From contig JBJOQO010000009.1 in NCBI GenBank assembly GCA_046049865.1, positions 5,366-69,365 of the forward strand: a stretch of 64,000 bases of DNA. The letters are read 5' to 3'. The notes beneath the pieces were generated by a model. The model was not told where the DNA came from, made no database searches, and saw only the letters and a list, made by a program, of their open reading frames with translations. How positions within the stretch are numbered: the first letter of the stretch is position 1; each line of letters starts with the position of its first letter. The stretch is from JANPCX01 sp046049865 (GTDB lineage: Bacteria; Pseudomonadota; Gammaproteobacteria; Burkholderiales; Burkholderiaceae_C). Shown piece by piece: positions 43,417-51,330 of the stretch. Position numbers and translations under genes: made by a program.

Positions 43417-43504
43417 GGGCGCTGATTGTGCAGGAGCTGCCAACGGGTTCGCTGCATGGCTCGTCAGACTGTCCTGGCGGTTGCGGCGACAATTCACGCC
43501 CATA

Positions 43505-43742
43505 GCCCACATATTTCACCAAGTCGCTCTCCAATACCCCGCAACACCGGATGACTGCTTACGTTCTTGGCTTCGAGTGCCAAATTCAATCTATTCCAAA
43601 CGCTACGCGCCCGATTGAGCTACGCTGCGGCGCGCTGGCGGCGTTGCTCCTTTTTGTGGGCACGAGCCCACTGCGTCGTCGCGTCTTGCCAGCGCGCCGC
43701 AGCGTAGCCCACTCAGGCGCGTCCCTGGTGAAATATGTGGGC
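43505..43742 (+). repeat. 238-bp foldback repeat (MITE/REPIN-like), full copy B
   Basis: The ends are 16-bp inverted repeats, GCCCACATATTTCACC at 43505-43520 and its exact complement at 43727-43742. Inside, a perfect 19-bp inverted repeat (43620-43638 with 43689-43707) encloses an apical hairpin GTGGGC-ACGA-GCCCAC (43656-43671). Compared with copy A, differences in the terminal repeats and in the apical stem come in compensating pairs. It fills the gap between the histidine kinase and phoH genes and ends 23 bp before the phoH start, so it may carry phoH expression signals. No transposase or clear target duplication. Confidence 0.88.
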
Positions 43743-43765
43743 TGCTGCTTTGTTGGACAACCGCT

Positions 43766-44806
43766 GTGATCGTGCGCCATGTTTTCTCGCCGCTGAACAA
43801 CCAACGCCTGGCCCATTTGTGCGGTGCCATGGATGCGCATTTGCGTGCGGTTGAAGAAGGGCTGGGGGTTCGTATTCAGCGCCGCAACGAAGCCTTTCGG
43901 ATTGAAGGCGACAAAGACGCTTCTGAGCGCGCCACTTGGTTGCTTCAGTCGCTGTACGAAAAAGCCGATGAACCCATTGCGCCGGAAACCATGCAACTGG
44001 CCTTGGTGCAGGCGCGTGCGCTGGCGGCTGATCGACCTTTGCCCTTGGTAGGCGGTGCGGGTGCGACGCCCACGCCCGCCAAGCCTGTGTTGGCCGTGGT
44101 TCAGGCGGACGACGCGGTGACGGCGACGGTGGCCGATCAGCCCCAACTCCACACCCGCCGCAGCGACCTCATGGGCCGCACGCCCAATCAGCAGCTTTAT
44201 TTGCGCAACATCTTGTCCCACGACATCACATTCGGCATCGGCCCTGCGGGCACGGGGAAAACATTCTTGGCGGTGGCCTGCGCAGTAGATGCCTTGGAGC
44301 GCAGCAGCGTCCAGCGCATCATCCTCACCCGACCGGCTGTCGAGGCAGGAGAGCGGCTGGGTTTTTTACCTGGCGACTTGGCGCAAAAAGTGGATCCCTA
44401 TTTGCGCCCGCTCTACGACGCGCTTTACGACCTCATGGGGCTGGACAAAGTCACCCGCGCTTTCGAGAAGGGGTTGATCGAGGTGGCTCCACTGGCCTTC
44501 ATGCGTGGCCGCACCTTGAACCATGCCTTCGTGATCCTGGACGAAGCCCAAAACACCACGCCCGCCCAAATGAAAATGTTCCTGACCCGCATTGGCTTTG
44601 GCAGCAAGTGTGTGGTGACCGGGGATGTGAGCCAAATTGACTTGCCCAGGGGTACCGAGAGTGGCTTGATCGATGCTGAGCGCGTATTGCGCCGCGTCAA
44701 GGGCATGGCCACCACCCGATTTGCAGCCGTTGACGTGGTGCGCCACCCGTTGGTGGCCCGCATCGTAGAAGCCTACGATGCCGCGCGTGGCAATGATCGT
44801 TCTTGA
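43766..44806 (+). CDS. phoH: PhoH family ATPase (YbeZ/PhoL type)
   Basis: This 346-residue cytosolic ATPase has an N-terminal KH-like segment, then the PhoH domain with Walker A GPAGTGKTF, the conserved TRPAVEAGERLGFLPGD block and Walker B FVILDEAQNTT. It is implicated in RNA metabolism together with YbeY, its immediate neighbour. A GTG start at 43766 is used. It lies directly after the repeat element, whose right terminus ends 23 bp before the start codon. Confidence 0.94.
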   Translation: MIVRHVFSPLNNQRLAHLCGAMDAHLRAVEEGLGVRIQRRNEAFRIEGDKDASERATWLLQSLYEKADEPIAPETMQLALVQARALAADRPLPLVGGAGATPTPAKPVLAVVQADDAVTATVADQPQLHTRRSDLMGRTPNQQLYLRNILSHDITFGIGPAGTGKTFLAVACAVDALERSSVQRIILTRPAVEAGERLGFLPGDLAQKVDPYLRPLYDALYDLMGLDKVTRAFEKGLIEVAPLAFMRGRTLNHAFVILDEAQNTTPAQMKMFLTRIGFGSKCVVTGDVSQIDLPRGTESGLIDAERVLRRVKGMATTRFAAVDVVRHPLVARIVEAYDAARGNDRS

Positions 44807-44820
44807 GGGGCAGCACCGCC

Positions 44821-45276
44821 ATGGCTCAACCGACGCTCACCCTGTCTCTGCAATTTGCCCGCGATCCGCAAGTGGCGCCTCACCGCCAAGCCTTGCCACG
44901 TGCCTTTGTCAGCCGCTGTATTCGCGCAGCCTTGCAATCCCCCGCAGAAATCACGGTCCGTATTGTTGGTTTGGATGAGGGGCGAAACCTCAACCATGAC
45001 TACAGAAAAAAAGACTACGCCACCAATGTGCTGACCTTCGACTACGCGCACGAGCCTGTGGTCATGGCAGATTTGGTGCTGTGTGCGCCTGTCGTGGAGA
45101 AGGAGGCCCAGGACCTGGGCGTGTCTTTGCCCGACCATTACGCGCATTTGTTGGTTCACGGCACATTGCATGCTCAGTCTTACGACCATGAGACCGATGC
45201 CGATGCGCTGGAGATGGAATCTCTAGAGGTGGTTGTGCTGGCTGGGCTGGGTGTCGGCAATCCCTACCAGCGCTGA
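44821..45276 (+). CDS. ybeY: Endoribonuclease/rRNA maturation factor YbeY
   Basis: This 151-residue metalloprotein acts in 16S rRNA 3'-end maturation and ribosome quality control. The zinc-binding motif region reads LLVHGTLHAQSYDHETD: the three His ligands are kept, but the usual Gly before Tyr-Asp-His is Ser (TCT codon). The preceding block RKKDYATNVLTFDY is typical. The ATG at 44821 is preferred over TTG at 44803. It follows phoH by 14 bp, the classic phoH-ybeY pairing. Confidence 0.93.
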   Translation: MAQPTLTLSLQFARDPQVAPHRQALPRAFVSRCIRAALQSPAEITVRIVGLDEGRNLNHDYRKKDYATNVLTFDYAHEPVVMADLVLCAPVVEKEAQDLGVSLPDHYAHLLVHGTLHAQSYDHETDADALEMESLEVVVLAGLGVGNPYQR

Positions 45277-45312
45277 CAGTTTTCATAAGAAATTCATCTG
45301 GTGTTCACCGGC

Positions 45313-46179
45313 ATGAGAAAAACTGACGGGATGCCCACAAAAATCAAACGTCGCACCCTGGTTTTGATTGTTCTGCTTGTTGTCGGAGCGGTCAGCATGT
45401 TTGTGCTGGACCGCCAGCAGCGCGCGTGGATTTTTCAACCCCGCGCCAGCCAACAGCTCACCTCGCATGCATCTGCGGGCGATGCTGACGTATGGATTGC
45501 GTTCCGCTCTGCATCGGCAAAGCAGCAGGTTCATCTCCATGGCCTTTGGCTGCCGCAAAAAAAAGCGGATGCGCCGGTGTTGCTTTACTTGCACGGTGCG
45601 CGTTGGGATGTGCGAGCGAGTCAAGCCCGAATGCGGCGCATGCACAGCTTGGGGTTTTCCGTGCTGGGCATTGACTACCGTGGTTTTGGGCGCAGCTCGC
45701 CAGCTCTGCCATCTGAAAAACTCGCTCAAGAAGACGCCCGAGCCGCTTGGGACTGGTTGGCGGCACGCCAACCCAAGGCAAAACGGTTTATTTTTGGGCA
45801 CTCTTTGGGCGGCGCCATAGCAGTTCAACTCAGTGCCAATGTGACGGACGATGCCGGTCTTTTGCTGGAAGGGACGTTTTCATCCATTCCGGATGTTGTG
45901 AATGCCAGCCGGTGGGGTTGGTTGCCCGTGGGCTGGTTGATCACGCAGCGTTTTGATTCGCTTTCACGTATTGACCGAGTTGGCGTGCCAGTGCTGGTGG
46001 TTCATGGCAACCAGGACACGCTCATTCCCTCCGTGCTGGGCAACGAGCTTTACAAGCGTGCAGCAGAACCGAAACGTTTTGAATTGGTTGAAGGCGGGGC
46101 TCATCACAGCACCAATGTTTTGGGGCAGGCACAGTACCGACGCGCCCTGCGCGATTTGTTTGGTCTCTCAGGCGGATGA
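45313..46179 (+). CDS. Membrane-anchored alpha/beta hydrolase
   Basis: This protein of about 288 residues has an N-terminal membrane helix (TLVLIVLLVVGAVSMFVL) and an alpha/beta hydrolase domain: LLYLHGARWD (oxyanion region), FGHSLGGAIAV (nucleophile Ser), HGNQDTLIP (Asp) and GGAHHST (His). All triad members are present. It resembles YfhR/BEM46-type serine hydrolases of the inner membrane; substrate unknown. A GTG at 45301 and an ATG at 45331 are alternative starts. The 3' end overlaps the convergent corA-like gene by 12 bp. Confidence 0.85.
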   Translation: MRKTDGMPTKIKRRTLVLIVLLVVGAVSMFVLDRQQRAWIFQPRASQQLTSHASAGDADVWIAFRSASAKQQVHLHGLWLPQKKADAPVLLYLHGARWDVRASQARMRRMHSLGFSVLGIDYRGFGRSSPALPSEKLAQEDARAAWDWLAARQPKAKRFIFGHSLGGAIAVQLSANVTDDAGLLLEGTFSSIPDVVNASRWGWLPVGWLITQRFDSLSRIDRVGVPVLVVHGNQDTLIPSVLGNELYKRAAEPKRFELVEGGAHHSTNVLGQAQYRRALRDLFGLSGG

Positions 46180-47283
46180 GCTGCGCCCCAAATAGCGTTT
46201 GCGCCAAAAGAAAATACTCAAACCCGTACCCAGTGAGAACATCAAACCCACGATGATCCAAAAGCCCGTCATGCTGTGGATCAGTGGCAGGCCTTCAAAG
46301 TTCATGCCGAAAAAACCTGTCACCAAGTTCAATGGCAAGAAAATAGCGGTCAGCACCGTGAGTGTGCGCATGATGGTGTTGGTGCGGTGGCTTTGTGCAG
46401 CAAAGTGCATTTGAACTGCGGTCTCGGCCGACGATTCCAAACGCCGCACATGCCCCAGCACCCGTTCAATGTGTTCCAGCACGTCTCTTGAGCGCACACG
46501 CAGCAGTTCTCTTTCGCGGCGCGCGGCTTTGTCCGGTTCGTCGGGCCATTCGTCCAGTGCGTCTATCCACTCGGTGATGGCACTGCGCTGGTCTTCGCAG
46601 GTGTCCTCCAACACCGTCAAGGTATTGCGTGATTCGAGCAACATTTGCCAGTTGTCAAAGGGGCTTCGCGGGTTGAACAGCTCTTGCTGCACGTAACCCA
46701 ATTGGCGGGTCAGCAGGCGGCGCAATTCCAGATAGCCGTCCACCATGTGGTTGATCATGCGCAGCATCAGGTCGGCTGAACTCGGCGGCAAACGGGCAGC
46801 GCTGCGCCCCTCGCCATTGGCTGGTGCTTGCAGCACCTGTTGCTCAAAACGGTTGGCAAAAAAGTCGCGCACTTGGCAGTCGGTCGGGTGAACCGTGATC
46901 AGCACCCTATCAAAAAGGGCGAAACCCACAGGGCTGGTGTCGATGGCTTGCAGCGCAGCACGCGCCGAGCTGGCGGTGCCTTGGGTTTCATCCATGAACA
47001 GCGCCGCGCTGCCCGCACCAGCGGCCAGGCGGCGAAACACCATCACGTCGTACCAGGAGGTGTAGTCATAGTGCGAGGGCAACTGGTTGTTCAGCAAGTC
47101 CGACAGGTGCAAATCCACCAATTGGCCGCCGGTCCAGCGTTGAAGTGCCGCTTGAATGGTGGGCGTGCCCACTTCGAACTCACGGCGCGCGCTGCCCACC
47201 CACAAATAACCCGAGCTTGGAAGAGTGTTCGGTAATTCAAGCAGTTCGCTGAACTGGTCGCCATCAATGTGGAATATGCGCAT
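46168..47283 (-). CDS. CorA family divalent cation transporter, second copy
   Basis: This 371-residue protein has an acidic cytoplasmic N-terminal domain, long helices (DVLEHIERVLGHVRRLESSA) and two C-terminal membrane helices, with the GMN motif in TGFFGMNFEGLP. It is only distantly similar to the CorA at 224-1186. It may differ in ion preference (Mg2+, Co2+, or export of Zn2+ as in ZntB), but the GMN loop is that of CorA. It follows hemB by 14 bp and may be cotranscribed with it. Confidence 0.9.
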   Translation of the reverse strand: MRIFHIDGDQFSELLELPNTLPSSGYLWVGSARREFEVGTPTIQAALQRWTGGQLVDLHLSDLLNNQLPSHYDYTSWYDVMVFRRLAAGAGSAALFMDETQGTASSARAALQAIDTSPVGFALFDRVLITVHPTDCQVRDFFANRFEQQVLQAPANGEGRSAARLPPSSADLMLRMINHMVDGYLELRRLLTRQLGYVQQELFNPRSPFDNWQMLLESRNTLTVLEDTCEDQRSAITEWIDALDEWPDEPDKAARRERELLRVRSRDVLEHIERVLGHVRRLESSAETAVQMHFAAQSHRTNTIMRTLTVLTAIFLPLNLVTGFFGMNFEGLPLIHSMTGFWIIVGLMFSLGTGLSIFFWRKRYLGRSSSA

Positions 47284-47297
47284 GGTGATGCTGGCGT

Positions 47298-48314
47298 TCA
47301 GGCTTTTAGCGGTGAGGCTTGTAAGAGACGCGCGGCGTCGCGTGCAAAGTAGGTCAAGATGCCGTCAGCACCTGCGCGCTTGAAGGCCAGCAGGCTTTCC
47401 ATCATGACCGCGTCGTGCTCCAACCAGCCGTTGGCCGCTGCCGCCTTGAGCATGGCGTACTCGCCGCTGACTTGGTAGGCAAACGTGGGTACGCGAAATT
47501 CATCTTTCACGCGGCGCACGATGTCGAGGTAAGGCATGCCGGGCTTGACCATGACCATGTCCGCGCCTTCGGCAATGTCCAGCGCCACTTCGCGCAGGGC
47601 TTCATCGCTGTTGGCGGGGTCCATTTGGTAGTTTTTTTTGTCGCTCTTGCCGAGGTTCGCCTTGGAGCCCACTGCGTCTCTGAATGGGCCATAAAAACTG
47701 CTGGCGTACTTGGCGCTGTACGCCATGATGCGGGTGTGAATCAGGCCTGCTGCTTCCAAAGCCTTGCGGATCGCACCAACGCGACCATCCATCATGTCGC
47801 TGGGTGCCACGATGTCGACGCCTGACTGCGCTTGCACCACGGCTTGTTGTGCCAGCACGGCGACAGTGGCGTCATTCAGCACATAACCACCGTCGTCGAT
47901 CAAACCGTCCTGACCATGGCTGGTGTAGGGGTCCAGTGCGACGTCGGTCATCAGTCCGAGGCCAGGGAATTGCCGTTTGAGCTCGCGCACCACGGTGGGC
48001 ACGAGGCCCTCAGGGTTGAGGGCTTCCTGCCCGTCTTGTGTTTTCCGCGAAGCGTCCACCACCGGGAACAATGCCATCACTGGAATGCCCAGTTGGACGC
48101 ATTCCTCGGCCACGGGCAGGAGCTGGTCCAAGCTCAGGCGGTGAACGCCCGGCATTGAACCGACAGGCTCTGTGCGCTGTTGTCCTTCCAGCACAAAGAC
48201 GGGAAGGATGAGGTCACTGGAGGTGAGCCCATGTTCACGTACCAAGGCGCGGGTAAAGGCGTCACGGCGCAGGCGACGTGGGCGGTTGGCGGGGAAAGAT
48301 GCAAAAGAATGCAC
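47298..48314 (-). CDS. hemB: Porphobilinogen synthase (delta-aminolevulinic acid dehydratase)
   Basis: This 338-residue enzyme condenses two aminolevulinate molecules in heme and cobalamin synthesis. Both active-site lysines are in place (IMAYSAKYASSFYGPF and MVMVKPGMPYLD). The metal-switch region reads DVALDPYTSHGQDGL, with Asp/Ala in place of the zinc-binding Cys residues, so this is the Mg2+-dependent rather than the zinc type. It is divergent from a structured RNA candidate and hemJ. Confidence 0.96.
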   Translation of the reverse strand: MHSFASFPANRPRRLRRDAFTRALVREHGLTSSDLILPVFVLEGQQRTEPVGSMPGVHRLSLDQLLPVAEECVQLGIPVMALFPVVDASRKTQDGQEALNPEGLVPTVVRELKRQFPGLGLMTDVALDPYTSHGQDGLIDDGGYVLNDATVAVLAQQAVVQAQSGVDIVAPSDMMDGRVGAIRKALEAAGLIHTRIMAYSAKYASSFYGPFRDAVGSKANLGKSDKKNYQMDPANSDEALREVALDIAEGADMVMVKPGMPYLDIVRRVKDEFRVPTFAYQVSGEYAMLKAAAANGWLEHDAVMMESLLAFKRAGADGILTYFARDAARLLQASPLKA

Positions 48315-48442
48315 GGTGGTCTTTCTGTGTCGATGTACAAGGATTGAACGCGAAGGCGCACTCGACCTCCAGTGTGACGCAATTCAGGCAAACCCCACCG
48401 CAACTGAGGGGGTTGGGCGCGTTTACGCTTTGCAACATCTGC

Positions 48443-48448
48443 TAACAT
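48443..48448 (+). promoter_or_regulatory. Extended -10 element of the RNA candidate
   Basis: TGC-TAACAT is an extended -10 (TG one base upstream). A weak TTTACG 15 bp further upstream (48422-48427) could be the -35. Transcription would begin near 48453-48456, just before the first hairpin of the RNA candidate. Confidence 0.4.
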
Positions 48449-48452
48449 TTCT

Positions 48453-48570
48453 GCCGAGTCCTGACTGTAAGGTCAGAACTCCCTGCTTTTCCTCCCTGAG
48501 CAGGTGCCTTGCCGTGATGACAGCGTTAAGGCATTCATGCCCTTGTCCGAAAAGACCAGGGCTTTTTTTT
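48453..48570 (+). ncRNA. Structured RNA candidate between hemB and hemJ
   Basis: Four consecutive hairpins fill this stretch: CTGAC-6-GTCAG (48461-48476), CCTGCT-11-AGCAGG (48482-48504), TGCCTT-17-AAGGCA (48505-48533) and a terminator stem (48539-48562) followed by eight T residues. There is no convincing coding frame. The strand is set by the T run. A Burkholderiales RNA motif found upstream of hemB has been described by comparative genomics (the hemB motif); this candidate sits at that location but on the strand opposite to hemB. It may be a small RNA, or a leader of hemJ that ends in an attenuator. Confidence 0.6.
48539..48570 (+). terminator. Intrinsic terminator of the RNA candidate
   Basis: GCCCTTGTC-cgaaaa-GACCAGGGC (one mismatch) is followed by eight T residues. 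It lies 30 bp before the hemJ start, so it either ends a small RNA or works as an attenuator for hemJ. Confidence 0.88.
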
Positions 48571-48599
48571 CGCCACCGCAGCCCCACGGATAATGCGCC

Positions 48600-49022
48600 A
48601 TGCTCTGGATCAAAGCCCTGCACATTATTTTCGTGGCCAGCTGGTTTGCTGGCTTGTTTTACTTGCCGCGCATCTTCGTCAACCTGGCCGCTGTGCCTGC
48701 TGACAGTCACGCAGAGCGCGAGAGGCTGCTGCTCATGGCGCGCAAGCTCTATCGATTTTCCAGCTTGCTCATGCTGCCCGCTCTTGGGTTTGGGCTGTGG
48801 TTGTGGCTGGCCTACTGGGGCAACGTTCATGCCGTGTGGCTTTATCTGAAGTTGGTGCTGGTGGTGCTGGCCGTGGGTTACCACCATGCCTGCCGGTCCT
48901 TGCTGCGCAAATTCGAGCAGTTCACCAACCGCCGCAGCCACCGCTGGTTTCGGGTGTTCAATGAAGTGGCCGTGCTGATATTTGCGGCCATTGTGGTTTT
49001 GGTGGTGGTCAAGCCTTTCTGA
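48600..49022 (+). CDS. hemJ: Protoporphyrinogen IX oxidase HemJ (UPF0093 membrane protein)
   Basis: This 140-residue four-helix membrane protein begins MLWIKALHIIFVASWFAGLF, the HemJ signature including the conserved His8 that binds heme. A later LWLKLV-like segment (VWLYLKLVLVVLAVGYHH) has the conserved Lys and Tyr-His residues. It oxidises protoporphyrinogen IX to protoporphyrin IX, the penultimate heme step. Its position across from hemB supports this over a generic CopD-like assignment. The vanZ-like gene follows after 18 bp. Confidence 0.88.
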   Translation: MLWIKALHIIFVASWFAGLFYLPRIFVNLAAVPADSHAERERLLLMARKLYRFSSLLMLPALGFGLWLWLAYWGNVHAVWLYLKLVLVVLAVGYHHACRSLLRKFEQFTNRRSHRWFRVFNEVAVLIFAAIVVLVVVKPF

Positions 49023-49040
49023 CTCGCAACGCTCAAGCCC

Positions 49041-50147
49041 ATGAAACACCGCAGCGCCGCCGTGCCCATGAGCGTGCTGGCTGCGGCCGTGGTGGTTTAT
49101 GCGAGTCTCTATCCCTTCGAGGGATGGCGCTGGCCACAAGCACAGTGGTGGTCTTTTGTGATGGCACCATGGCCACGTTACTGGACAGGCTTTGACGTGG
49201 CCTTCAACTTGGTGGGCTATGCGCCTTTAGGGTTCCTGGTGTGTTTTGCGGCGGTGCGCAGTGGCGGTAGTCCCTTTGGTGGTTGGCGCTTGGCCGTGGT
49301 CGTTGGCGGCGCCTTGTCCATGCTGCTGGAGTTGCTGCAGAACTTCCTGCCCAGCCGTGTGCCATCGAATGTGGATTGGGCCCTGAACACGGTGGGGGCG
49401 GCGCTAGGCGCGCTGCTTGCGGTGGTGGTTTTTCGCCTCGGCGGGGCGACACGCTGGCAGAGTTGGCGCGAACTGTGGTTCTTGGACCAAAGCAGTGGCG
49501 GTTTGACTTTGCTGCTTTTATGGCCACTGGCCCTGCTCTTTCCGCTGCCGGTTCCGTTGGGTGTTGGGCAAGTGGCCGATCGGCTTCGTGTCCTCATCGC
49601 CGACTGGGTGGACGGTACGCCGGCGCAAACGTGGTGGGCCGCTTGGTTTGCTCACCAAGGGCCTGCAACGCCATTGGCCGTGGCCACGGAGTTTGGTGTG
49701 GTTGTGATCGGTCAGTTGCTGCCGTGTTTGGTGCTTTATGCGATCTCAAGGCCCGGCTGGCGGCGCGTGGTGTTGGCCTTGGGTGCTGCGCTACTCGGAT
49801 TGGCCACCACCACCTTGTCGACCGCATTGAACTTTGGCCCCGAACATGCGCTGACCTGGCTCACACCCTTGACGCTGGCTGCTTGGGGCACGGGCACGTT
49901 GCTCGCTGTGTTGTGCTGCTGGATCTCCAGCCGCGCGGCCGCCGCGCTCGGGCTGGTGGCAGCCACGGCGCTTGTCGGGTGGATCAATCAAGCGCCGCCC
50001 GACCCCTACTTCGCCCAAAGCCTGGCAGCCTGGGAGCAAGGCCGATTCGTGCAGTTCCACGGCGCGGCGCAGTGGGTGGGTTGGTTGTGGCCCTATGCGG
50101 CCATGCTGCATTTATGGCTGATGGCTGTGGCGCGGTTCAAGCGCTGA
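49041..50147 (+). CDS. VanZ-like family membrane protein
   Basis: This 368-residue protein has roughly eight hydrophobic segments. The N-terminal part contains the VanZ block (VYASLYPFEGWRWP, then FDVAFNLVGYAPLGFLV and the VPSNVDWALNTVGAALGALL region). VanZ domains are named after a teicoplanin-resistance protein, but in betaproteobacteria the role is unknown. It is probably cotranscribed with hemJ. Confidence 0.85.
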   Translation: MKHRSAAVPMSVLAAAVVVYASLYPFEGWRWPQAQWWSFVMAPWPRYWTGFDVAFNLVGYAPLGFLVCFAAVRSGGSPFGGWRLAVVVGGALSMLLELLQNFLPSRVPSNVDWALNTVGAALGALLAVVVFRLGGATRWQSWRELWFLDQSSGGLTLLLLWPLALLFPLPVPLGVGQVADRLRVLIADWVDGTPAQTWWAAWFAHQGPATPLAVATEFGVVVIGQLLPCLVLYAISRPGWRRVVLALGAALLGLATTTLSTALNFGPEHALTWLTPLTLAAWGTGTLLAVLCCWISSRAAAALGLVAATALVGWINQAPPDPYFAQSLAAWEQGRFVQFHGAAQWVGWLWPYAAMLHLWLMAVARFKR

Positions 50148-50276
50148 GGGTGCTTCGCATCACGCTTGCGAGGCTGTACCGCCACTGTCTGCAAGGTGTT
50201 ATGTGGCGCGTCCCTCACGGGTTGTCGCAGTACCCCTCGAAACATGGGGGCGAAGGCGGGTCTCTAAAATGCATCC

Positions 50277-50603
50277 ATGAGTTATTACGAACGCCATATT
50301 TTTTTCTGCCTCAACCAGCGTGAGAACGGCGAGGACTGCTGCGCCAACCATGGTGCCCAAGCCGGGTTTGACCACTGCAAGAAGCGCATCAAACAAGACA
50401 ACCTGTCCAAGCCGGGTGGTGTGCGCGTCAACAAAGCGGGTTGTTTGGACCGCTGCGCGGGTGGGCCGGTGGCTGTGGTCTACCCGGAAGCCGTTTGGTA
50501 CACCTTCGTGGACGAAGCCGATATTGACGACATCGTTGACCAGCACCTGAAAGGTGGCCGGGTGGTGGAGCGCTTGCTGTTGCCGCCTGATGTAGGCCGC
50601 TAA
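50277..50603 (+). CDS. Thioredoxin-like [2Fe-2S] ferredoxin
   Basis: This 108-residue protein has four conserved cysteines in HIFFCLNQRENGEDCC and VNKAGCLDRCAGGPVAVVYP, the pattern of thioredoxin-fold 2Fe-2S ferredoxins (the Shethna/Fdx-like group). It should be an electron carrier in the cytoplasm; the partner is unknown. It is followed nine bases later by the hydrolase gene. Confidence 0.9.
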   Translation: MSYYERHIFFCLNQRENGEDCCANHGAQAGFDHCKKRIKQDNLSKPGGVRVNKAGCLDRCAGGPVAVVYPEAVWYTFVDEADIDDIVDQHLKGGRVVERLLLPPDVGR

Positions 50604-50611
50604 CCGTCCCC

Positions 50612-51250
50612 ATGAATCCGAGAACCCTGAAACAAACCGTTGTGGGCACAGCGGGCGCGTTGGAATGCGCCATTGACATGCCCGGTGACGGCAACGCCCC
50701 TGTGGACCCCAAAGGCTGGGCCTTGATTTGCCACCCGCATCCCCAGCATGGCGGCACCATGGATAACAAAGTGGTGCAAACGGTGGCGCGCGCGTTGCTG
50801 CAATTGGGTTATCAAACCGTGCGCTTCAACTACCGCGGCGTTGGCGCCTCACAAGGCCACTGGGACGAAGGACGTGGCGAGTTGGACGATGTGATGTCCG
50901 TTCTCGCCGCACACCGCAAGCCGGGTCTGCCTTTCGTATTGGCCGGCTTTTCTTTCGGTGCCTACATGGCGTCACAAGCCATCCAGCAATTGAGCGATGA
51001 TGAAAAACCCCAGCAACTGGTCTTGGTGGGGCCGTCCACCCAGCGCCAGGTGATGCCCAACGTGCCACCCCACACCGTGGTCATTCATGGGGAATCCGAC
51101 GAGGTCGTGCCCTTGACGGCCACCATGGACTGGGCGAGGCCCCAAGTGTTGCCGGTCATTGTTTTTCCTGGTGTGGGGCATTTTTTCCACGGCCAGTTGG
51201 CTTTGCTCAGAAGCACGGTTGTTCAACAACTGCAGGCCCGAGGCATTTAG
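50612..51250 (+). CDS. Alpha/beta hydrolase
   Basis: This 212-residue protein matches the small alpha/beta hydrolases of the COG2945 type: LICHPHPQHGGTMDNKVVQ (oxyanion region with conserved HPHP), VRFNYRGVGASQG, FVLAGFSFGAYMAS (nucleophile Ser in GFSFG), HGESDEVVPL (Asp) and PGVGHFFHG (His). All catalytic residues are present. Substrate unknown. It is in an operon with the ferredoxin gene, nine bases upstream. Confidence 0.92.
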   Translation: MNPRTLKQTVVGTAGALECAIDMPGDGNAPVDPKGWALICHPHPQHGGTMDNKVVQTVARALLQLGYQTVRFNYRGVGASQGHWDEGRGELDDVMSVLAAHRKPGLPFVLAGFSFGAYMASQAIQQLSDDEKPQQLVLVGPSTQRQVMPNVPPHTVVIHGESDEVVPLTATMDWARPQVLPVIVFPGVGHFFHGQLALLRSTVVQQLQARGI

Positions 51251-51330
51251 ACCTGATCCCCATTTCGGTCGGCCAGTCGGTTGGCGACAACCACCGCTAT
51301 TTACTTTCTCTCGAACCTAAAGACAATTTC

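Noticed and set aside
48453..48570. 6S RNA (ssrS) as identity of the structured RNA
   Set aside because: The region forms several short hairpins rather than one long interrupted duplex with a central bubble, and it is shorter than 6S RNA.
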